Positions 43,578 through 53,385 of a stretch of DNA of 64,000 bases are shown piece after piece. The DNA is from Chitinophaga costaii. Lineage in GTDB: Bacteria; Bacteroidota; Bacteroidia; Chitinophagales; Chitinophagaceae. The stretch lies in assembly GCF_900094705.1 (NCBI RefSeq), contig NZ_FMAR01000016.1, positions 62,001-126,000 of the forward strand. Direction: 5' to 3'. Within the stretch, counting starts at the first letter, position 1; each line of letters opens with the position of its first letter. The position numbers and the translations under genes are program-made. The notes beneath the pieces were generated by a model. The model did no database searches. It worked only from the letters and a program-made list of their open reading frames with translations, and was not told the origin of the DNA.

Positions 43578-46526
43578 CTAGTAACCAAACAGTTCTTCCA
43601 GCGTTAGCACCTTCACCGCTCCATATTTTTTCAGTGCGTCCATGCTCACTTTTTTATCGCTCGCCAGGATGCAGTAGGTATATGGCTGGTGGGCCAGTTG
43701 TGTGTCGTGCAGTTGTTGCAAATCCTGCATGGTAATACTGGCTATCTGGCCATACACTTTTTTGCGCAGATCAGTATGCAGCCCTAGTTTTTCCGCACTC
43801 AGGTAGCTGAAAATAATGCCATCTTCGGTGATGCGTTCTGTTTCGATATCCTGCCGGATGGCGTTTTTAGACATTTCCAGGTTTTTAGTAACCAGGGGCA
43901 TAGAATCCAGCAGTTCATTCATCCCATGAATAGCATCATCCATTTTATCGGCCTGGCTACCTACATAAGCCACTTCTGTATAACGGTCATCCTTTTTATC
44001 GGGCGATGCGTACTGCGCGTAGGTAGAATAGGCCAGGGCCTTAGATTCCCGGATGGTCTGAAAAACAATAGACTCCATACCGGCGCCAAAGTAATTGTTG
44101 AACAAAAGCAGCTTGGCCGTTTCATCCGGATTGTAAGTGGTGGTATTGCGTATCCAGTTTACCTCAGCCTGCACCATGTCGTAATTAGCAAACAATACCT
44201 GTTGTTGGGTCTGAGAGGTCTTGTCAAATTTTACCGCAGGTAAAACAGGCGTGAAGGTGGCAGGCATTTTATGCAGCCTGGCCACATCTGCCGTCACGGC
44301 ATCCAGTTTCCGTGGCCCATAGTAGATCACCATGTGCTGGTAGGTGGGCAGTTTGTGCAATATATCCACGAGTTCATGCGCGGTGGTGTTATTGATATCT
44401 GCTGTGCTCAACTGGTAGTTAAACGGATTCTTTGCTCCATATATCCCATATTGTAACAGGGCGCTGGTAATGGCTTTTTTATTGAGTTTGGCGTCTGCGC
44501 GGGACTTGGCTATTCGGCCTTTTAGGGCCGCCAGGGCTTGTTCATTCACCTTACAGTTGGTCATCAGCTCATCAAACAAGGACACTGCCTTGTCGAAATT
44601 TTCCTGCAGGCCGGTAATGCCAATCGTTACATTTTCTGTACCAGCCGTTATATTAAAAGAGCAGGCAATGTTATAAAACTGTTTGCTGATTTCCTCTGAA
44701 GAATATTTGTCTGTGCCGAGATACTGCAGGTAGGATGCTGCCAGGGAAAGTTTACGATCGCTCCAGGTACCCATGTTGAAACGGTAATATAGCCGAAACA
44801 GGCCATTGTCTTTGTTTTGCACATATAGTACCTGGGCAGGACCTACTTTACTTTTCTGGATATCCTTGTCAAAGTTCAGCCACAGCGGCTGTACCGGGGT
44901 AGCCGGAATGGCAGCAATTTTATCGAGGAAGGGCGAGTGATCGTCGCGGTTCACCGATACTGGCGTGATGGTGGGTTTTTCCACTTTTACGATGTTTTTG
45001 TCTTCTCCTTTACGTTTGTACACCAGTACATAGTTATTGCCAAAATATTTGTTGGCATAGTCTACCACAGCCTGTTTGGTTACTTTGGACATATCGTCTA
45101 CGAAGGCTACATCATCTGCATACAGATCTCCTTTGGATTTAATAAAATCATCCATCAGGTCGTACGCGCGGTTGCCGTTGCTTTGCAGGCCCTGTATTTC
45201 AGATAATTTAAAGTTATTGACGATTGCTTTCAGCAGGGTTTCATCAAACTGGCCGTTTTTCAGCAGGTCCAGTTGGCCCAGGAGCAGGTCTTTCACTTCT
45301 TCCAGCGACTGGCCGTTTTTGGCTTTACCGCTCAGTACCATCACGCCATAATCTTTAAAGGTGCCTGAACCAGCGTTGGCGCTCAGCACTTTCTGCTGGC
45401 GGTTCAAGTTCAAGTCTATCAGGCCGGCCTTCCCGTTGGCCAGGATCTGACTCATAACGGTGGCTAGAACATTGTCTTTGTGTTCGCGGATGCCGCCCAG
45501 GCGGAAACCTATGGTCACACTTTCTGCATCGGGTCCTACCACTTCCTTTACAATGGGGGCCGTAATGGGGGCTTCTGCCGGCGCTGTATATTCCGGGAAA
45601 GGTTTGGACTGCTGGTAGGAAAAATCCTGATCAATGGTTTTAATAACATAGTCAGGATTAAAATCGCCCGCCATTACGATGGCCATATTGTTTGGCACAT
45701 AGTAAGTATTATAAAACTGGCGGATAGCCTTAATATTGGGATTCTTAAGGTGTTCCACGGTACCGATGGTAGTTTGCTGCCCATAGTTGTGGGTGGGGAA
45801 CAGGCCGCCCATCAGGGCTTCATGCAGTTTGTTCTGGTCGTTATCCAGGCCACGGTTTTTTTCTTCATACACGGCTTCCAGCTCGGTATGGAAGAGGCGG
45901 AATACCGGGTTGCGGAAGCGCTCTGCCTGCACAGCCAGGTATTTGTCGATGGCGTTAGAGGGAATGTCTTCTTCGTATACGGTTTCTTCTACCGAGGTGT
46001 GGGCGTTGGTACCTTGTGCGCCCATGTTAGACATCATTTTATCGTATTCATTGGCAATGGCATATTTTGCTGCAATGCCAGACACGCTATCTATCTCGTG
46101 ATACACGGCTTTACGAGCCAGCAAATCGGTAGTGACGTTATATTTATCATACAGGTTGTCTACCTGATCTATGTACAACTTTTCCTTGGCCCAGTCCAGC
46201 GATCCATACTGGTCGGTACCTTTAAAGAGCAGGTGTTCCAGGTAATGGGCCAGGCCGGTGTGATCTTTTGGATCGTTATTGCTACCCGCGCGCACGCCGA
46301 TAAGGGTTTGGATACGCGGTTCCTTTTTATTAACAGAAAGGATAACGGTAAGGCCATTTTTCAACGTATAAAACCGGGCCTGTTGAGGATCGTTGGTAAC
46401 ATAACGATAAGTATAGCCACCGGAAGCGGCTTCCTTCCATTCGTGCGAGGCGGGCTTTACCTGCGCAGAGGAGAATTGTACAGAGGCTGCCAGTGAGCAG
46501 GCTAACCACGCTTTCAGTAAATTCAT
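43578..46526 (-). CDS. M16-family zinc metalloprotease (pitrilysin/insulinase type)
   Basis: 982 residues from the ATG at 46526, which gives a clean signal peptide (cleavage after SSAQ, near 22). The catalytic HxxEH motif is LAHYLEHLLFKGT with the downstream EEKN-type Glu about 75 residues later. Two M16 halves follow; the second (after about 520) is the inactive-type partner. The enzyme is a periplasmic or outer-membrane-associated peptidase, PqqL-like in size. The gene has its own terminator and stands alone. Confidence 0.9.
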   Translation of the reverse strand: MNLLKAWLACSLAASVQFSSAQVKPASHEWKEAASGGYTYRYVTNDPQQARFYTLKNGLTVILSVNKKEPRIQTLIGVRAGSNNDPKDHTGLAHYLEHLLFKGTDQYGSLDWAKEKLYIDQVDNLYDKYNVTTDLLARKAVYHEIDSVSGIAAKYAIANEYDKMMSNMGAQGTNAHTSVEETVYEEDIPSNAIDKYLAVQAERFRNPVFRLFHTELEAVYEEKNRGLDNDQNKLHEALMGGLFPTHNYGQQTTIGTVEHLKNPNIKAIRQFYNTYYVPNNMAIVMAGDFNPDYVIKTIDQDFSYQQSKPFPEYTAPAEAPITAPIVKEVVGPDAESVTIGFRLGGIREHKDNVLATVMSQILANGKAGLIDLNLNRQQKVLSANAGSGTFKDYGVMVLSGKAKNGQSLEEVKDLLLGQLDLLKNGQFDETLLKAIVNNFKLSEIQGLQSNGNRAYDLMDDFIKSKGDLYADDVAFVDDMSKVTKQAVVDYANKYFGNNYVLVYKRKGEDKNIVKVEKPTITPVSVNRDDHSPFLDKIAAIPATPVQPLWLNFDKDIQKSKVGPAQVLYVQNKDNGLFRLYYRFNMGTWSDRKLSLAASYLQYLGTDKYSSEEISKQFYNIACSFNITAGTENVTIGITGLQENFDKAVSLFDELMTNCKVNEQALAALKGRIAKSRADAKLNKKAITSALLQYGIYGAKNPFNYQLSTADINNTTAHELVDILHKLPTYQHMVIYYGPRKLDAVTADVARLHKMPATFTPVLPAVKFDKTSQTQQQVLFANYDMVQAEVNWIRNTTTYNPDETAKLLLFNNYFGAGMESIVFQTIRESKALAYSTYAQYASPDKKDDRYTEVAYVGSQADKMDDAIHGMNELLDSMPLVTKNLEMSKNAIRQDIETERITEDGIIFSYLSAEKLGLHTDLRKKVYGQIASITMQDLQQLHDTQLAHQPYTYCILASDKKVSMDALKKYGAVKVLTLEELFGY

Positions 46527-46657
46527 GACAATTTGGTTGGTTATTTTTGGAATTAGCAGCCAAATATAAATGATGCCTATCCAACAAAATGTTAAAACAA
46601 GCTGAGTTGCTTTGGAAAAGAATAAGCGGCTGGGCACAATTATGCTTTGGGGGGAAC

Positions 46658-47425
46658 TTATTTCATCAAGATGTTTACGGTATTCTTTTTTATTTGGTAG
46701 GTAAACCCTTGCTCTGGACCAAGCTTGTCCAGGATTTGCGGCAGGGACTCATTATCCCAGGTACCGGTTATAGTTTTGGAAAGTGGAATATTTCCTTCCC
46801 AGTTAATATCGGTATTATACCAGTCTGCCAGCACGCGGAGAGCTGCCGGCAAGGCTTCTTTTTCGAAAGTAAGTTTGCCGCTGCGCCACATCAGCAGGGC
46901 TGTGGTATCGCAGGTTTCAGGCTCTATAAGGTCTATACTGGAATTGCCCATCACCATTTCTCCGCCATGCACCCACTCGGGCTGATTATCCATGTGTGAA
47001 ACATAAGCCTTTTGTACTTTGGCTTCCCCGCTGAGCAACTGTACACTGGCACCTTTTTGTTCCACTTTTACTTTGAAAACGGCGTTGCGTACCGTGGTGG
47101 TGAGTACGTCGGTCACTACGCGAAAGGGGGTATCGGGGTAGGTATGGATCACGAAAAAGGCGTCACCATCCAGCACTACCTCCCGGTGGTGAACCGTAAA
47201 GTTACTAGGAATATAAAGCGTGGTAGCTCCGTTAAGGATCACTTCGGAACTGTCGGGCAGGGTAATGCTTTTGCGTTGGCCCGGAGCGCCCTGGTATTGT
47301 GTATAAGTAAGGTGGGTATTAAGATTGGCAGGCCGTTGCGGATGGTTGCAGGCAATGCCCGTGATCCACGGGAGAAGGATAAGGATGATTGCTAATAATC
47401 TGCTGTATTGCTGCTTTGCCTTCAT
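46658..47425 (-). CDS. FecR-like lipoprotein
   Basis: 255 residues from the ATG at 47425, with a lipoprotein signal ending ITGIAC near residue 27. The mature part has the FecR beta-domain (about 55-165, SITLPDSSEVILNGATTLYIP and DGDAFFVIHTYPDTPFRV) and a C-terminal DUF4974-type domain (KLTFEKEALPAALRVLADWYN). Unlike true FecR anti-sigma proteins it lacks the N-terminal cytoplasmic segment and transmembrane helix, and no sigma gene is adjacent. It is the last gene after an ECF operon and may act in the periplasm; role unknown. Confidence 0.85.
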   Translation of the reverse strand: MKAKQQYSRLLAIILILLPWITGIACNHPQRPANLNTHLTYTQYQGAPGQRKSITLPDSSEVILNGATTLYIPSNFTVHHREVVLDGDAFFVIHTYPDTPFRVVTDVLTTTVRNAVFKVKVEQKGASVQLLSGEAKVQKAYVSHMDNQPEWVHGGEMVMGNSSIDLIEPETCDTTALLMWRSGKLTFEKEALPAALRVLADWYNTDINWEGNIPLSKTITGTWDNESLPQILDKLGPEQGFTYQIKKNTVNILMK

Positions 47426-47513
47426 GAAGAATAAAAGTAGTGGATTTCGGGCAATAAGCATAATCACCTATAGCGGAAGAAGCTGTTTTACTACTACAAA
47501 GCAGCGCAGTTTT

Positions 47514-47810
47514 TTATTGCAATGCTGGCAGCCATAGCGTACGAAAGCCATTAAACAGCAGACGGCTATGCAAAGAATCCTGGCTGGCTACCCGCAGGTG
47601 ACTGTGGTGCAACGTTGGTAGGCGAAACAAATAATTATTGGCCTTTATGGTAATTACCTCCTGGTTCACTACATATTCCTGCTCAGCAGGGGGCATGCTG
47701 GCTATAAAAGCTTCCGGCTGGTTAGCCCGGAGGCCAAAGTAAATATGCTTTTGGGCATGGGCCCAGACAATAAGGCCAGCGCAAAGGAACAATGATAACA
47801 AGGATCTCAT
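47514..47810 (-). CDS. Small secreted protein of unknown function
   Basis: 98 residues from the ATG at 47810, giving a signal peptide (cleavage after AHAQ, near 22). The mature protein has no cysteine and includes EYVVNQEVITIKANNYLFRL. No family recognised. It follows the outer-membrane beta-barrel gene by 40 bases on the same strand, so it is probably in the ECF operon. The longer 115-codon frame starts 51 bases upstream, inside the neighbour; the signal-peptide start is preferred. Confidence 0.6.
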   Translation of the reverse strand: MRSLLSLFLCAGLIVWAHAQKHIYFGLRANQPEAFIASMPPAEQEYVVNQEVITIKANNYLFRLPTLHHSHLRVASQDSLHSRLLFNGFRTLWLPALQ

Positions 47811-47850
47811 ACGTGCAGATATTTTATACCCTGGAGGTCTATACATCGGC

Positions 47851-48792
47851 CTAAAACCCATTGAAGCGGATTCCTACAGAAAACGGATATTGTAATAAAC
47901 CGTAGTCATGTAGGGCCGTTAATGCAAAGTTGCCATACAGCTTCAGCGGGCCATAGCCCAATTCACTGGTAACAGACAGTCTCCATTTATTAAGATTAAA
48001 ATCGTCGTCTACCTTAACTTTCCCTCTTTCCGGGCTAATTTGTTTGGTTCTGGCTTTTACCAGGTAACCACCCATGATGCCACCGCTTATTTTAAAAGAA
48101 CGGTTTGGCTTGTACGGATTGGCCGTATAGTTCAGCATGAGCGGGATAGACAGGTATTCCGCAAACATTTTATTCTTGCTGAAGGATACGCTATCGCGAA
48201 ATACAGTGGTGGGGTATCCCGGTTTAAACGTGATATCCCGTGCAAAGCGATAATTGTTCATCTCTATACCCAGGGCATACTGTAGATTCAACTTGTGTTT
48301 TACAAGGTTGAGCCGTTGCATGAATAACCAGATATTTACATTTATAGATTTTCCGGTAATCAATTTAAATTCTGATGCAGTAAGCGGCGAACTTCCATAA
48401 CGGGGGGCAAAATTATTGAGCCCCTGTGCGGAATAATCATACAGTTTGTTGGCTGAATAGTAGGGAGTAGCAGGGTAATAAGCCAGGTAGCTGGCCCCGC
48501 CGTAGTTGCTGCGGTCTGTATAGTTATTAAACCCCAAATCCACTACCAGCCAGCGGGTATGCAAATTCTTTTTAAGCTTGTTGTTGATATAAGATGTGTC
48601 ATTATAAAACTTATAACTGGTTCTCCCATTATTATTTTTGGATTTAAGAATCACGAGTCCCTTTATCTGGATGGTATCCGTTGTTACCTGTGCCTTGACA
48701 GTGGCGGCAACATATAGTAGTACGACTAAAACTATCCATTTTATACAAGGGTAAGGGAACAGTCGCTTACTTATAATAACAACTTTACTCAT
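47851..48792 (-). CDS. Outer-membrane beta-barrel protein (PorT-like)
   Basis: 313 residues with a signal peptide (about 1-35, ending ATVKAQ) and a mature part of alternating aromatic beta-strands ending in Phe (FSVGIRFNGF), as in outer-membrane barrels. Internal motifs such as WLVVDLGFNNYTD and LGIEMNNYRFARD fit the PorT/outer-membrane beta-barrel group of Bacteroidota. Its start overlaps the stop of the anti-sigma-like gene by 4 bases (ATGA), so translation is coupled. A cell-surface function under ECF control is inference. Confidence 0.8.
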   Translation of the reverse strand: MSKVVIISKRLFPYPCIKWIVLVVLLYVAATVKAQVTTDTIQIKGLVILKSKNNNGRTSYKFYNDTSYINNKLKKNLHTRWLVVDLGFNNYTDRSNYGGASYLAYYPATPYYSANKLYDYSAQGLNNFAPRYGSSPLTASEFKLITGKSINVNIWLFMQRLNLVKHKLNLQYALGIEMNNYRFARDITFKPGYPTTVFRDSVSFSKNKMFAEYLSIPLMLNYTANPYKPNRSFKISGGIMGGYLVKARTKQISPERGKVKVDDDFNLNKWRLSVTSELGYGPLKLYGNFALTALHDYGLLQYPFSVGIRFNGF

Positions 48793-49904
48793 TTATTGTT
48801 AGCTTTTTTCTTCGCAAAAAATCGTGCCACGTTGGTTACTTTATCCAGCAATTTATTATCCCCTGTCCCCACTACCGAGGCGATCAATTCGCCGTGGATA
48901 GCGGAAGGAGCCTGGATATGGTCTTTTGCGCTGGCAATTGCCAGCATTTCCGGTGTCTTATCTGCAGGCAAGTCCTGGCCGGAAGCGGCTAATACGGCAG
49001 GTGTATTGACGGCAGGCTCGGTTCCGGCACTTACATTTTTTGAAGTAGTGGAGGGAGTGATATTGGTCGTACTTGAACTGGCAGTTGCTGGGCTAGTGGC
49101 TTCCGCTATTTCATTATTATGATTAGTAATGGGTGCCGCAGCCATGCTAGCGTTAGCAGCAGTGGTAACAGGAGCGATCCTGGAACTTGTTGCCACCTTA
49201 CTAGTGCTGGATGCATCGTTGCGGCTAGCCAAGGAATGGGTGCCGGCGTCTGTTACCTGGCTACTGCCAGCGGTGGTGACTGTTCCGGAAAGTATATTAG
49301 CCTTAGGCTTTGGGGGTACTGCCTGTGAGGAAGGCACGGTGGGTTTGGCAGCAGCTGGCACCTGTGCGGTGGCTATGGGCAGAGAAGCATTTCCATGGCC
49401 ATTATTGACCGAAGGCCATACAAATACCAGTAATCCTGCCACCACAGCGGCAGCCCCGACGCTCCACCAGTATACCGGTAGTATGCGGCGGCGATGACGG
49501 TATAATTCAGACTTAGGTAGAAATACTTGGTCCATATCCGGTTGCAGGCGGGTCATTTGCAGTAAGTCCAGCGCTGCGCGGGCGGCCGGGGTAGCGGCTA
49601 TATAGGCATCCACCACTTCTCGGTCGGCGGCAGAAAGCTCATTATCCATATAACTCATCAGGTAACTTTCCTGATTTTCCGCATGTAAAGCTGGCCTGCC
49701 GCGATATAGCAGGTCCTTATGCGGGAAGGTTACTTGAAGATCGGGGGTCATTACGGTACTTTCCCATACCTGCAGCTCTTGCTGCAGATGGGGGTGCTGC
49801 TCCAGGAAATGCCGCAACATAGCCTGTTCGGCGGCGTCGAGGTCGCCGTCGATGAAGCGCAGAAAGAATGCTTCGTAATTTGATATGTTAATACCTGCTG
49901 GCAA
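48789..49904 (-). CDS. Anti-sigma-like membrane protein with duplicated N-terminal module
   Basis: 371 residues. The cytoplasmic part contains two tandem copies of a roughly 65-residue module: FLRFIDGDLDAAEQAML ending HKDLLYR, and YLMSYMDNELSAADREVV ending KSELYR. One transmembrane helix lies at about 145-163. The rest is a Ser/Thr/Ala-rich, low-complexity periplasmic tail of about 200 residues with no recognisable fold. It follows the ECF sigma gene by 21 bases and overlaps the beta-barrel gene by 4, so an anti-sigma role is likely. No Zn-binding Cys/His motif is present. Confidence 0.75.
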   Translation of the reverse strand: MPAGINISNYEAFFLRFIDGDLDAAEQAMLRHFLEQHPHLQQELQVWESTVMTPDLQVTFPHKDLLYRGRPALHAENQESYLMSYMDNELSAADREVVDAYIAATPAARAALDLLQMTRLQPDMDQVFLPKSELYRHRRRILPVYWWSVGAAAVVAGLLVFVWPSVNNGHGNASLPIATAQVPAAAKPTVPSSQAVPPKPKANILSGTVTTAGSSQVTDAGTHSLASRNDASSTSKVATSSRIAPVTTAANASMAAAPITNHNNEIAEATSPATASSSTTNITPSTTSKNVSAGTEPAVNTPAVLAASGQDLPADKTPEMLAIASAKDHIQAPSAIHGELIASVVGTGDNKLLDKVTNVARFFAKKKANNK

Positions 49905-49925
49905 GATCTAGTATATGATGATAGT

Positions 49926-50411
49926 TTAAATAACGTTCTGAATTTTAACAAAATAGTCTTTCAGATGTAGGCGGGCCCGGTGCAGGTAAACCTTTACCTG
50001 GGATGGATTTAGCTCCATGATCATTCCAATTTCTTCGTAGCTGTATCCTTCATAATCTTTAAGGAGGATGAGGGAGCGTTGCACTTCGCTGAGACGGGCC
50101 AAGGCTTTTTCCATCACTTCGCGGGCATTATGCACATTGGTATCGGCTATGCTGGAATCTTCCTTGAAATTATCGACCAAAGTGATTCTTTTAACTTTAC
50201 GTACATGATCGATCATATTATGATAGCCAACGGTGAACAGGTAAGACTTCCCCTTTTCAAAGGACACTTCCTGGCAGTGCTTCCATAATATCTCGAATGC
50301 GTTCTGTACCACATCCCGGGCGTCTTCGGTATGGCCCAGATTTTTGACAATAAACCGGAAGAGGTTATCGGCATACAGATCCACGCATTTATTGTACTCC
50401 TTTTCCGTCAT
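49926..50411 (-). CDS. ECF-type RNA polymerase sigma factor
   Basis: 161 residues from the ATG at 50411 (MTEKEYNKCVDLYADNLFRF). Region 2 (about 5-75, ARDVVQNAFEILWKH) and region 4 (about 100-158, RSLILLKDYEGYSYEEIGMIMELNPSQVKVYLHRAR) are complete. The frame continues 144 bases upstream but that stretch does not resemble the family. It starts an operon of sigma factor, anti-sigma-like protein, outer-membrane barrel and small secreted protein. Its regulon is unknown. Confidence 0.92.
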   Translation of the reverse strand: MTEKEYNKCVDLYADNLFRFIVKNLGHTEDARDVVQNAFEILWKHCQEVSFEKGKSYLFTVGYHNMIDHVRKVKRITLVDNFKEDSSIADTNVHNAREVMEKALARLSEVQRSLILLKDYEGYSYEEIGMIMELNPSQVKVYLHRARLHLKDYFVKIQNVI

Positions 50412-50684
50412 CCGGTAACGCGGGGTTTTTTCAGTGCTAAGTTCCGACAAATGTTTAATAAACGAGACGCAGGTGCGACTTTCCCCCTTTCTATCACCGT
50501 TTCCATACTTTTTTGGAAGTTCCTGCATCCTTGCTGCATGCTTATGCTTACACACTGTAAAATTTTCCCTGCATGATAAAAGTGTGACGAAGTATAGACC
50601 CGTAATGTTACACCCGGGTCAAAATTCCCCTAAAAACAAGGGTCATTTCACCCGATGTGACCTTATGCCCTACTTTTATTGCAC

Positions 50685-50692
50685 TAACTTTG
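50685..50692 (+). promoter_or_regulatory. Candidate -7 box of kbl
   Basis: TAACTTTG matches TAnnTTTG; TTA lies 19 bases upstream as a poor -33. It is 28 bases before the kbl ATG. The 50412-50720 gap is a divergent promoter region with no other gene. Confidence 0.45.
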
Positions 50693-50720
50693 CCCTTTCG
50701 GGAACAAAAAAGTATGCTAC

Positions 50721-51911
50721 ATGAACGATAAATTCATCCAACGCCTCCGCCAAGACCTTGCCGATATAGAAACTGCAGGTCTCTTCAAGCGAGAAAGAAT
50801 CATCACTTCCGATCAAGGTGCAACCATCACTGTGAACGGCAATACCGTACTGAACTTCTGTGCCAATAATTACCTCGGCCTTAGCTCCCACCCTGCCGTA
50901 ATTAAGGCAGCCAAAGAAGCCATCGACACCCATGGCTATGGTATGAGTAGCGTGCGCTTCATCTGCGGCACCCAGGATATTCACCGGGAACTGGAACAAA
51001 AGATCGCTACTTTCCTGGGTACAGAAGATACCATCCTGTATGCAGCGGCCTTTGATGCCAATGGTGGCGTATTTGAACCCCTGTTTGGCGAGCAGGACGC
51101 TATTATTTCAGACGCACTTAACCATGCCTCCATCATAGATGGGGTAAGGCTTTGCAAGGCCCAGCGCTTCCGTTATGAACACAATAATATGGATGACCTG
51201 GAAGCCCAGCTTAAAGCAGCAGCCGGCTGCCGCAGCCGTATTATTGTAACAGATGGCAGTTTTAGCATGGACGGGACCATTGCCCAGCTAGACAAGATCT
51301 GCGATCTGGCCGATCAATACGACGCCATTGTGATGAGTGACGAAAGCCACTCTTCCGGCTTCCTGGGCAAAACAGGCCGTGGCACCCATGAATATCGCGG
51401 GGTAATGGGCCGTATCGATATCATTACTGGCACATTGGGCAAAGCCCTGGGCGGTGCTTCCGGCGGCTTTACCTCCGGTCGCAAAGAAGTAATAGATTTA
51501 CTACGCCAGCGCAGCCGCCCCTATTTATTCTCCAACTCTGTGGCCCCCAGCATAGTAGGTGCTTCTATTGCCGTACTGGACATGCTGAGCAGCACCACCT
51601 CGCTACGCGATAAGCTGGAATACAACACTACCTATTTCCGGGAGAAGATGACTGCCGCAGGATTCGATATCAAACCAGGCAATCACCCCATTGTACCTGT
51701 TATGCTCTACGATGCCCCGCTCAGCCAGCAGTTTGCCGACCAGTTGCTACAGGAGGGCATTTATGTAATTGGGTTCTTCTTTCCCGTGGTTCCGAAAGGG
51801 CAGGCCCGCATCCGCGTACAATTGAGCGCAGGGCATGAGCAGGAACACCTGGACAGGGCTATTGCTGCCTTTACCAAAGTGGGTAAAGCATTGGGCGTGC
51901 TAAAAGCTTAA
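50721..51911 (+). CDS. kbl: Glycine C-acetyltransferase (2-amino-3-ketobutyrate CoA ligase)
   Basis: 396 residues of the PLP-dependent alpha-oxoamine synthase family. The motifs are [34 protein letters not shown] and the PLP lysine in [13 protein letters not shown] (near 245), with [16 protein letters not shown] at the end. It converts 2-amino-3-ketobutyrate and CoA to glycine and acetyl-CoA in threonine breakdown. The related enzymes BioF and SPT differ at the N-terminus and residue patterns; the length and [19 protein letters not shown] start favour Kbl. tdh is not adjacent. Confidence 0.92.
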   Translation: MNDKFIQRLRQDLADIETAGLFKRERIITSDQGATITVNGNTVLNFCANNYLGLSSHPAVIKAAKEAIDTHGYGMSSVRFICGTQDIHRELEQKIATFLGTEDTILYAAAFDANGGVFEPLFGEQDAIISDALNHASIIDGVRLCKAQRFRYEHNNMDDLEAQLKAAAGCRSRIIVTDGSFSMDGTIAQLDKICDLADQYDAIVMSDESHSSGFLGKTGRGTHEYRGVMGRIDIITGTLGKALGGASGGFTSGRKEVIDLLRQRSRPYLFSNSVAPSIVGASIAVLDMLSSTTSLRDKLEYNTTYFREKMTAAGFDIKPGNHPIVPVMLYDAPLSQQFADQLLQEGIYVIGFFFPVVPKGQARIRVQLSAGHEQEHLDRAIAAFTKVGKALGVLKA

Positions 51912-51961
51912 GTTGATGGTTCTATAAACACACTTCTATACACAGTATTTCTCCAAAAAGA

Positions 51962-52000
51962 AATTTCCAGCGCCAGGTTCCTGGGCTGGAAATTGTCTTT
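51962..52000 (+). terminator. Intrinsic terminator of kbl
   Basis: A 10-bp stem AATTTCCAGC/GCTGGAAATT with an inner CCAG/CTGG pairing and a TTGTCTTTT tail, 50 bases after the stop. Confidence 0.7.
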
Positions 52001-52050
52001 TAGGGTATAGTGACATTACTGCCATGTTATAATTCCTCCCCTAGTTTCCT

Positions 52051-52095
52051 AAAAAAAATCCAGATCACAGGCTGCTTTCGCGCCCCACGATCTGG
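52051..52095 (-). terminator. Intrinsic terminator of the efflux operon
   Basis: On the minus strand CCAGATC/GATCTGG arms with a 22-base loop are followed by eight T. It lies 130 bases beyond the adaptor stop; between them are a 14-bp dyad (52113-52126) and a weaker stem GCCTGCG/CGCAGGC. Confidence 0.65.
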
Positions 52096-52112
52096 AAATC
52101 TGCTCTATACAA

Positions 52113-52126
52113 TTAGGTTGGTCTAA
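52113..52126. promoter_or_regulatory. 14-bp dyad TTAGGTTGGTCTAA at the downstream end of the RND operon
   Basis: Its reverse complement (TTAGACCAACCTAA) differs by one base from the dyad at 58226-58239 in the tolC promoter. The 6-kb separation with the operon between them, and the AraC-type gene next to the far copy, suggest a shared regulator site. Binding is inference. Confidence 0.45.
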
Positions 52127-52225
52127 TAAAAGAAGCGCCTGCGGGCTAATGTTTCTTTGATTGTGGTGATGATAGCAATAAATCAGCGCAGGCACCCCTT
52201 CGTTAAAACACACACATAAGCTTCA

Positions 52226-53341
52226 TTACTCTTTAACTGCCTGCACGGACGTACCTTCTTTAAGCTCATCACTGCCATTGATCACGATGACATCGCCATT
52301 GTTGAGGTTGCCGAATACCTCCACTTTCCCGTTAGATTCATTGCCTTTACGCACATTTACCCACACAGCTTTATTGTTTACTACCTTGATTACGAACACC
52401 TGCTCGGAGTTGGTGATTACTGCACTTTTAGGCACTACAAAAGTTTCATGGTTGCCGGGCAAGTCTATATGTACTTCGGCATACATGCCGGGCAATAATT
52501 TCTTGTTGCTGTTATTGATATCCATTTCCAGCATTTCCGCACGCAGCTTAGTATCCAGGCTACCGGCTACTCGGTTTACTTTCGCAGTAAAAGTATCGCC
52601 GGGCAATGAACGCACGGTGAAGTGAACCAGGCTGGCTTCCTGCAGGCTGCCGGTATAGCTTTCCGGTACCGCTATAGATAGACGCAGTTTTTGCTGTTCT
52701 TCCAGGCGCAGCAAAGGCTTGTCGGAACCTTTGCCTGCCGGGCCTACATAGGTGCCTGGATGCACGTTGCGCAGGGTGATAATGCCGCTAAAAGGCGCAC
52801 GGATGGTGAGGTAGCTCAGCAACTCCTGCACTTCCCGCAGGGAGGAGCGGGCGCTTAGCAGCTCAGCGCTGTCTGCACTCATCTTGGAGAAGGCTATCTC
52901 CAGATCATTGGGCGATACCGTACCGGGCACCTTGCTGGTTTTGAGCATACGCTCGTAGGTAGAGTGGCTGGCCTGGTACACGGCCTCCTTATTGTGGAGG
53001 CGGGACTGGGCTTCCAGCAGTTGGGTATTCATTTCCGGCGCTTCCAGCGTAGCCAGCACCTGGCCGGTAGTTACTTGGGAACCCATATCCACATTCACTG
53101 TCTTTACATAACTGGTGAACTTGGCATACAGGTCGGCAAACTGGTAAGGTTTTATCTCACCAGGCAGTTCCAGCACGTTGTCGAGTTGGGTCTTTTCCAG
53201 TGACATTTCTTTTACCTGTACCGTATTGTCCGTTTTCTTTTCATCCTCAGCCTTCGTAGTGTGGCAGGAGGGCAGCAAGAGGCCTGCGGGCATAGCCAGG
53301 GCGGCCACCAGGGTGTATCTCAGGGATTTAATGTGTTGCAT
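52226..53341 (-). CDS. RND efflux periplasmic adaptor lipoprotein
   Basis: 371 residues from the ATG at 53341, with a lipoprotein signal ending LLPSC near residue 26. The membrane-fusion architecture has a biotinyl-lipoyl domain (about 70-180, LPGEIKPYQFADLYAKFTSYV and GQVLATLEAPEMNTQLLEAQ), a coiled-coil hairpin and a beta-barrel/MPD. It links the RND pump to its outer-membrane channel. It is the last gene of the tolC-RND-adaptor operon, 44 bases after the permease stop. The frame extends 15 bases upstream to another ATG, but the lipobox distance favours the start given. Confidence 0.92.
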   Translation of the reverse strand: MQHIKSLRYTLVAALAMPAGLLLPSCHTTKAEDEKKTDNTVQVKEMSLEKTQLDNVLELPGEIKPYQFADLYAKFTSYVKTVNVDMGSQVTTGQVLATLEAPEMNTQLLEAQSRLHNKEAVYQASHSTYERMLKTSKVPGTVSPNDLEIAFSKMSADSAELLSARSSLREVQELLSYLTIRAPFSGIITLRNVHPGTYVGPAGKGSDKPLLRLEEQQKLRLSIAVPESYTGSLQEASLVHFTVRSLPGDTFTAKVNRVAGSLDTKLRAEMLEMDINNSNKKLLPGMYAEVHIDLPGNHETFVVPKSAVITNSEQVFVIKVVNNKAVWVNVRKGNESNGKVEVFGNLNNGDVIVINGSDELKEGTSVQAVKE

Positions 53342-53385
53342 ATGCATATCTTCCAAATAACTTAATGTGTGTAATCAGGTTTGGT

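Noticed and set aside
45480-46496. 338-codon plus-strand frame
   Set aside because: Antisense shadow of the M16 protease gene.
52135-52190. Hairpin GCCTGCG/CGCAGGC near the end of the efflux operon
   Set aside because: The loop is about 40 bases and no T tract follows; the hairpin at 52051-52095 is the better terminator.
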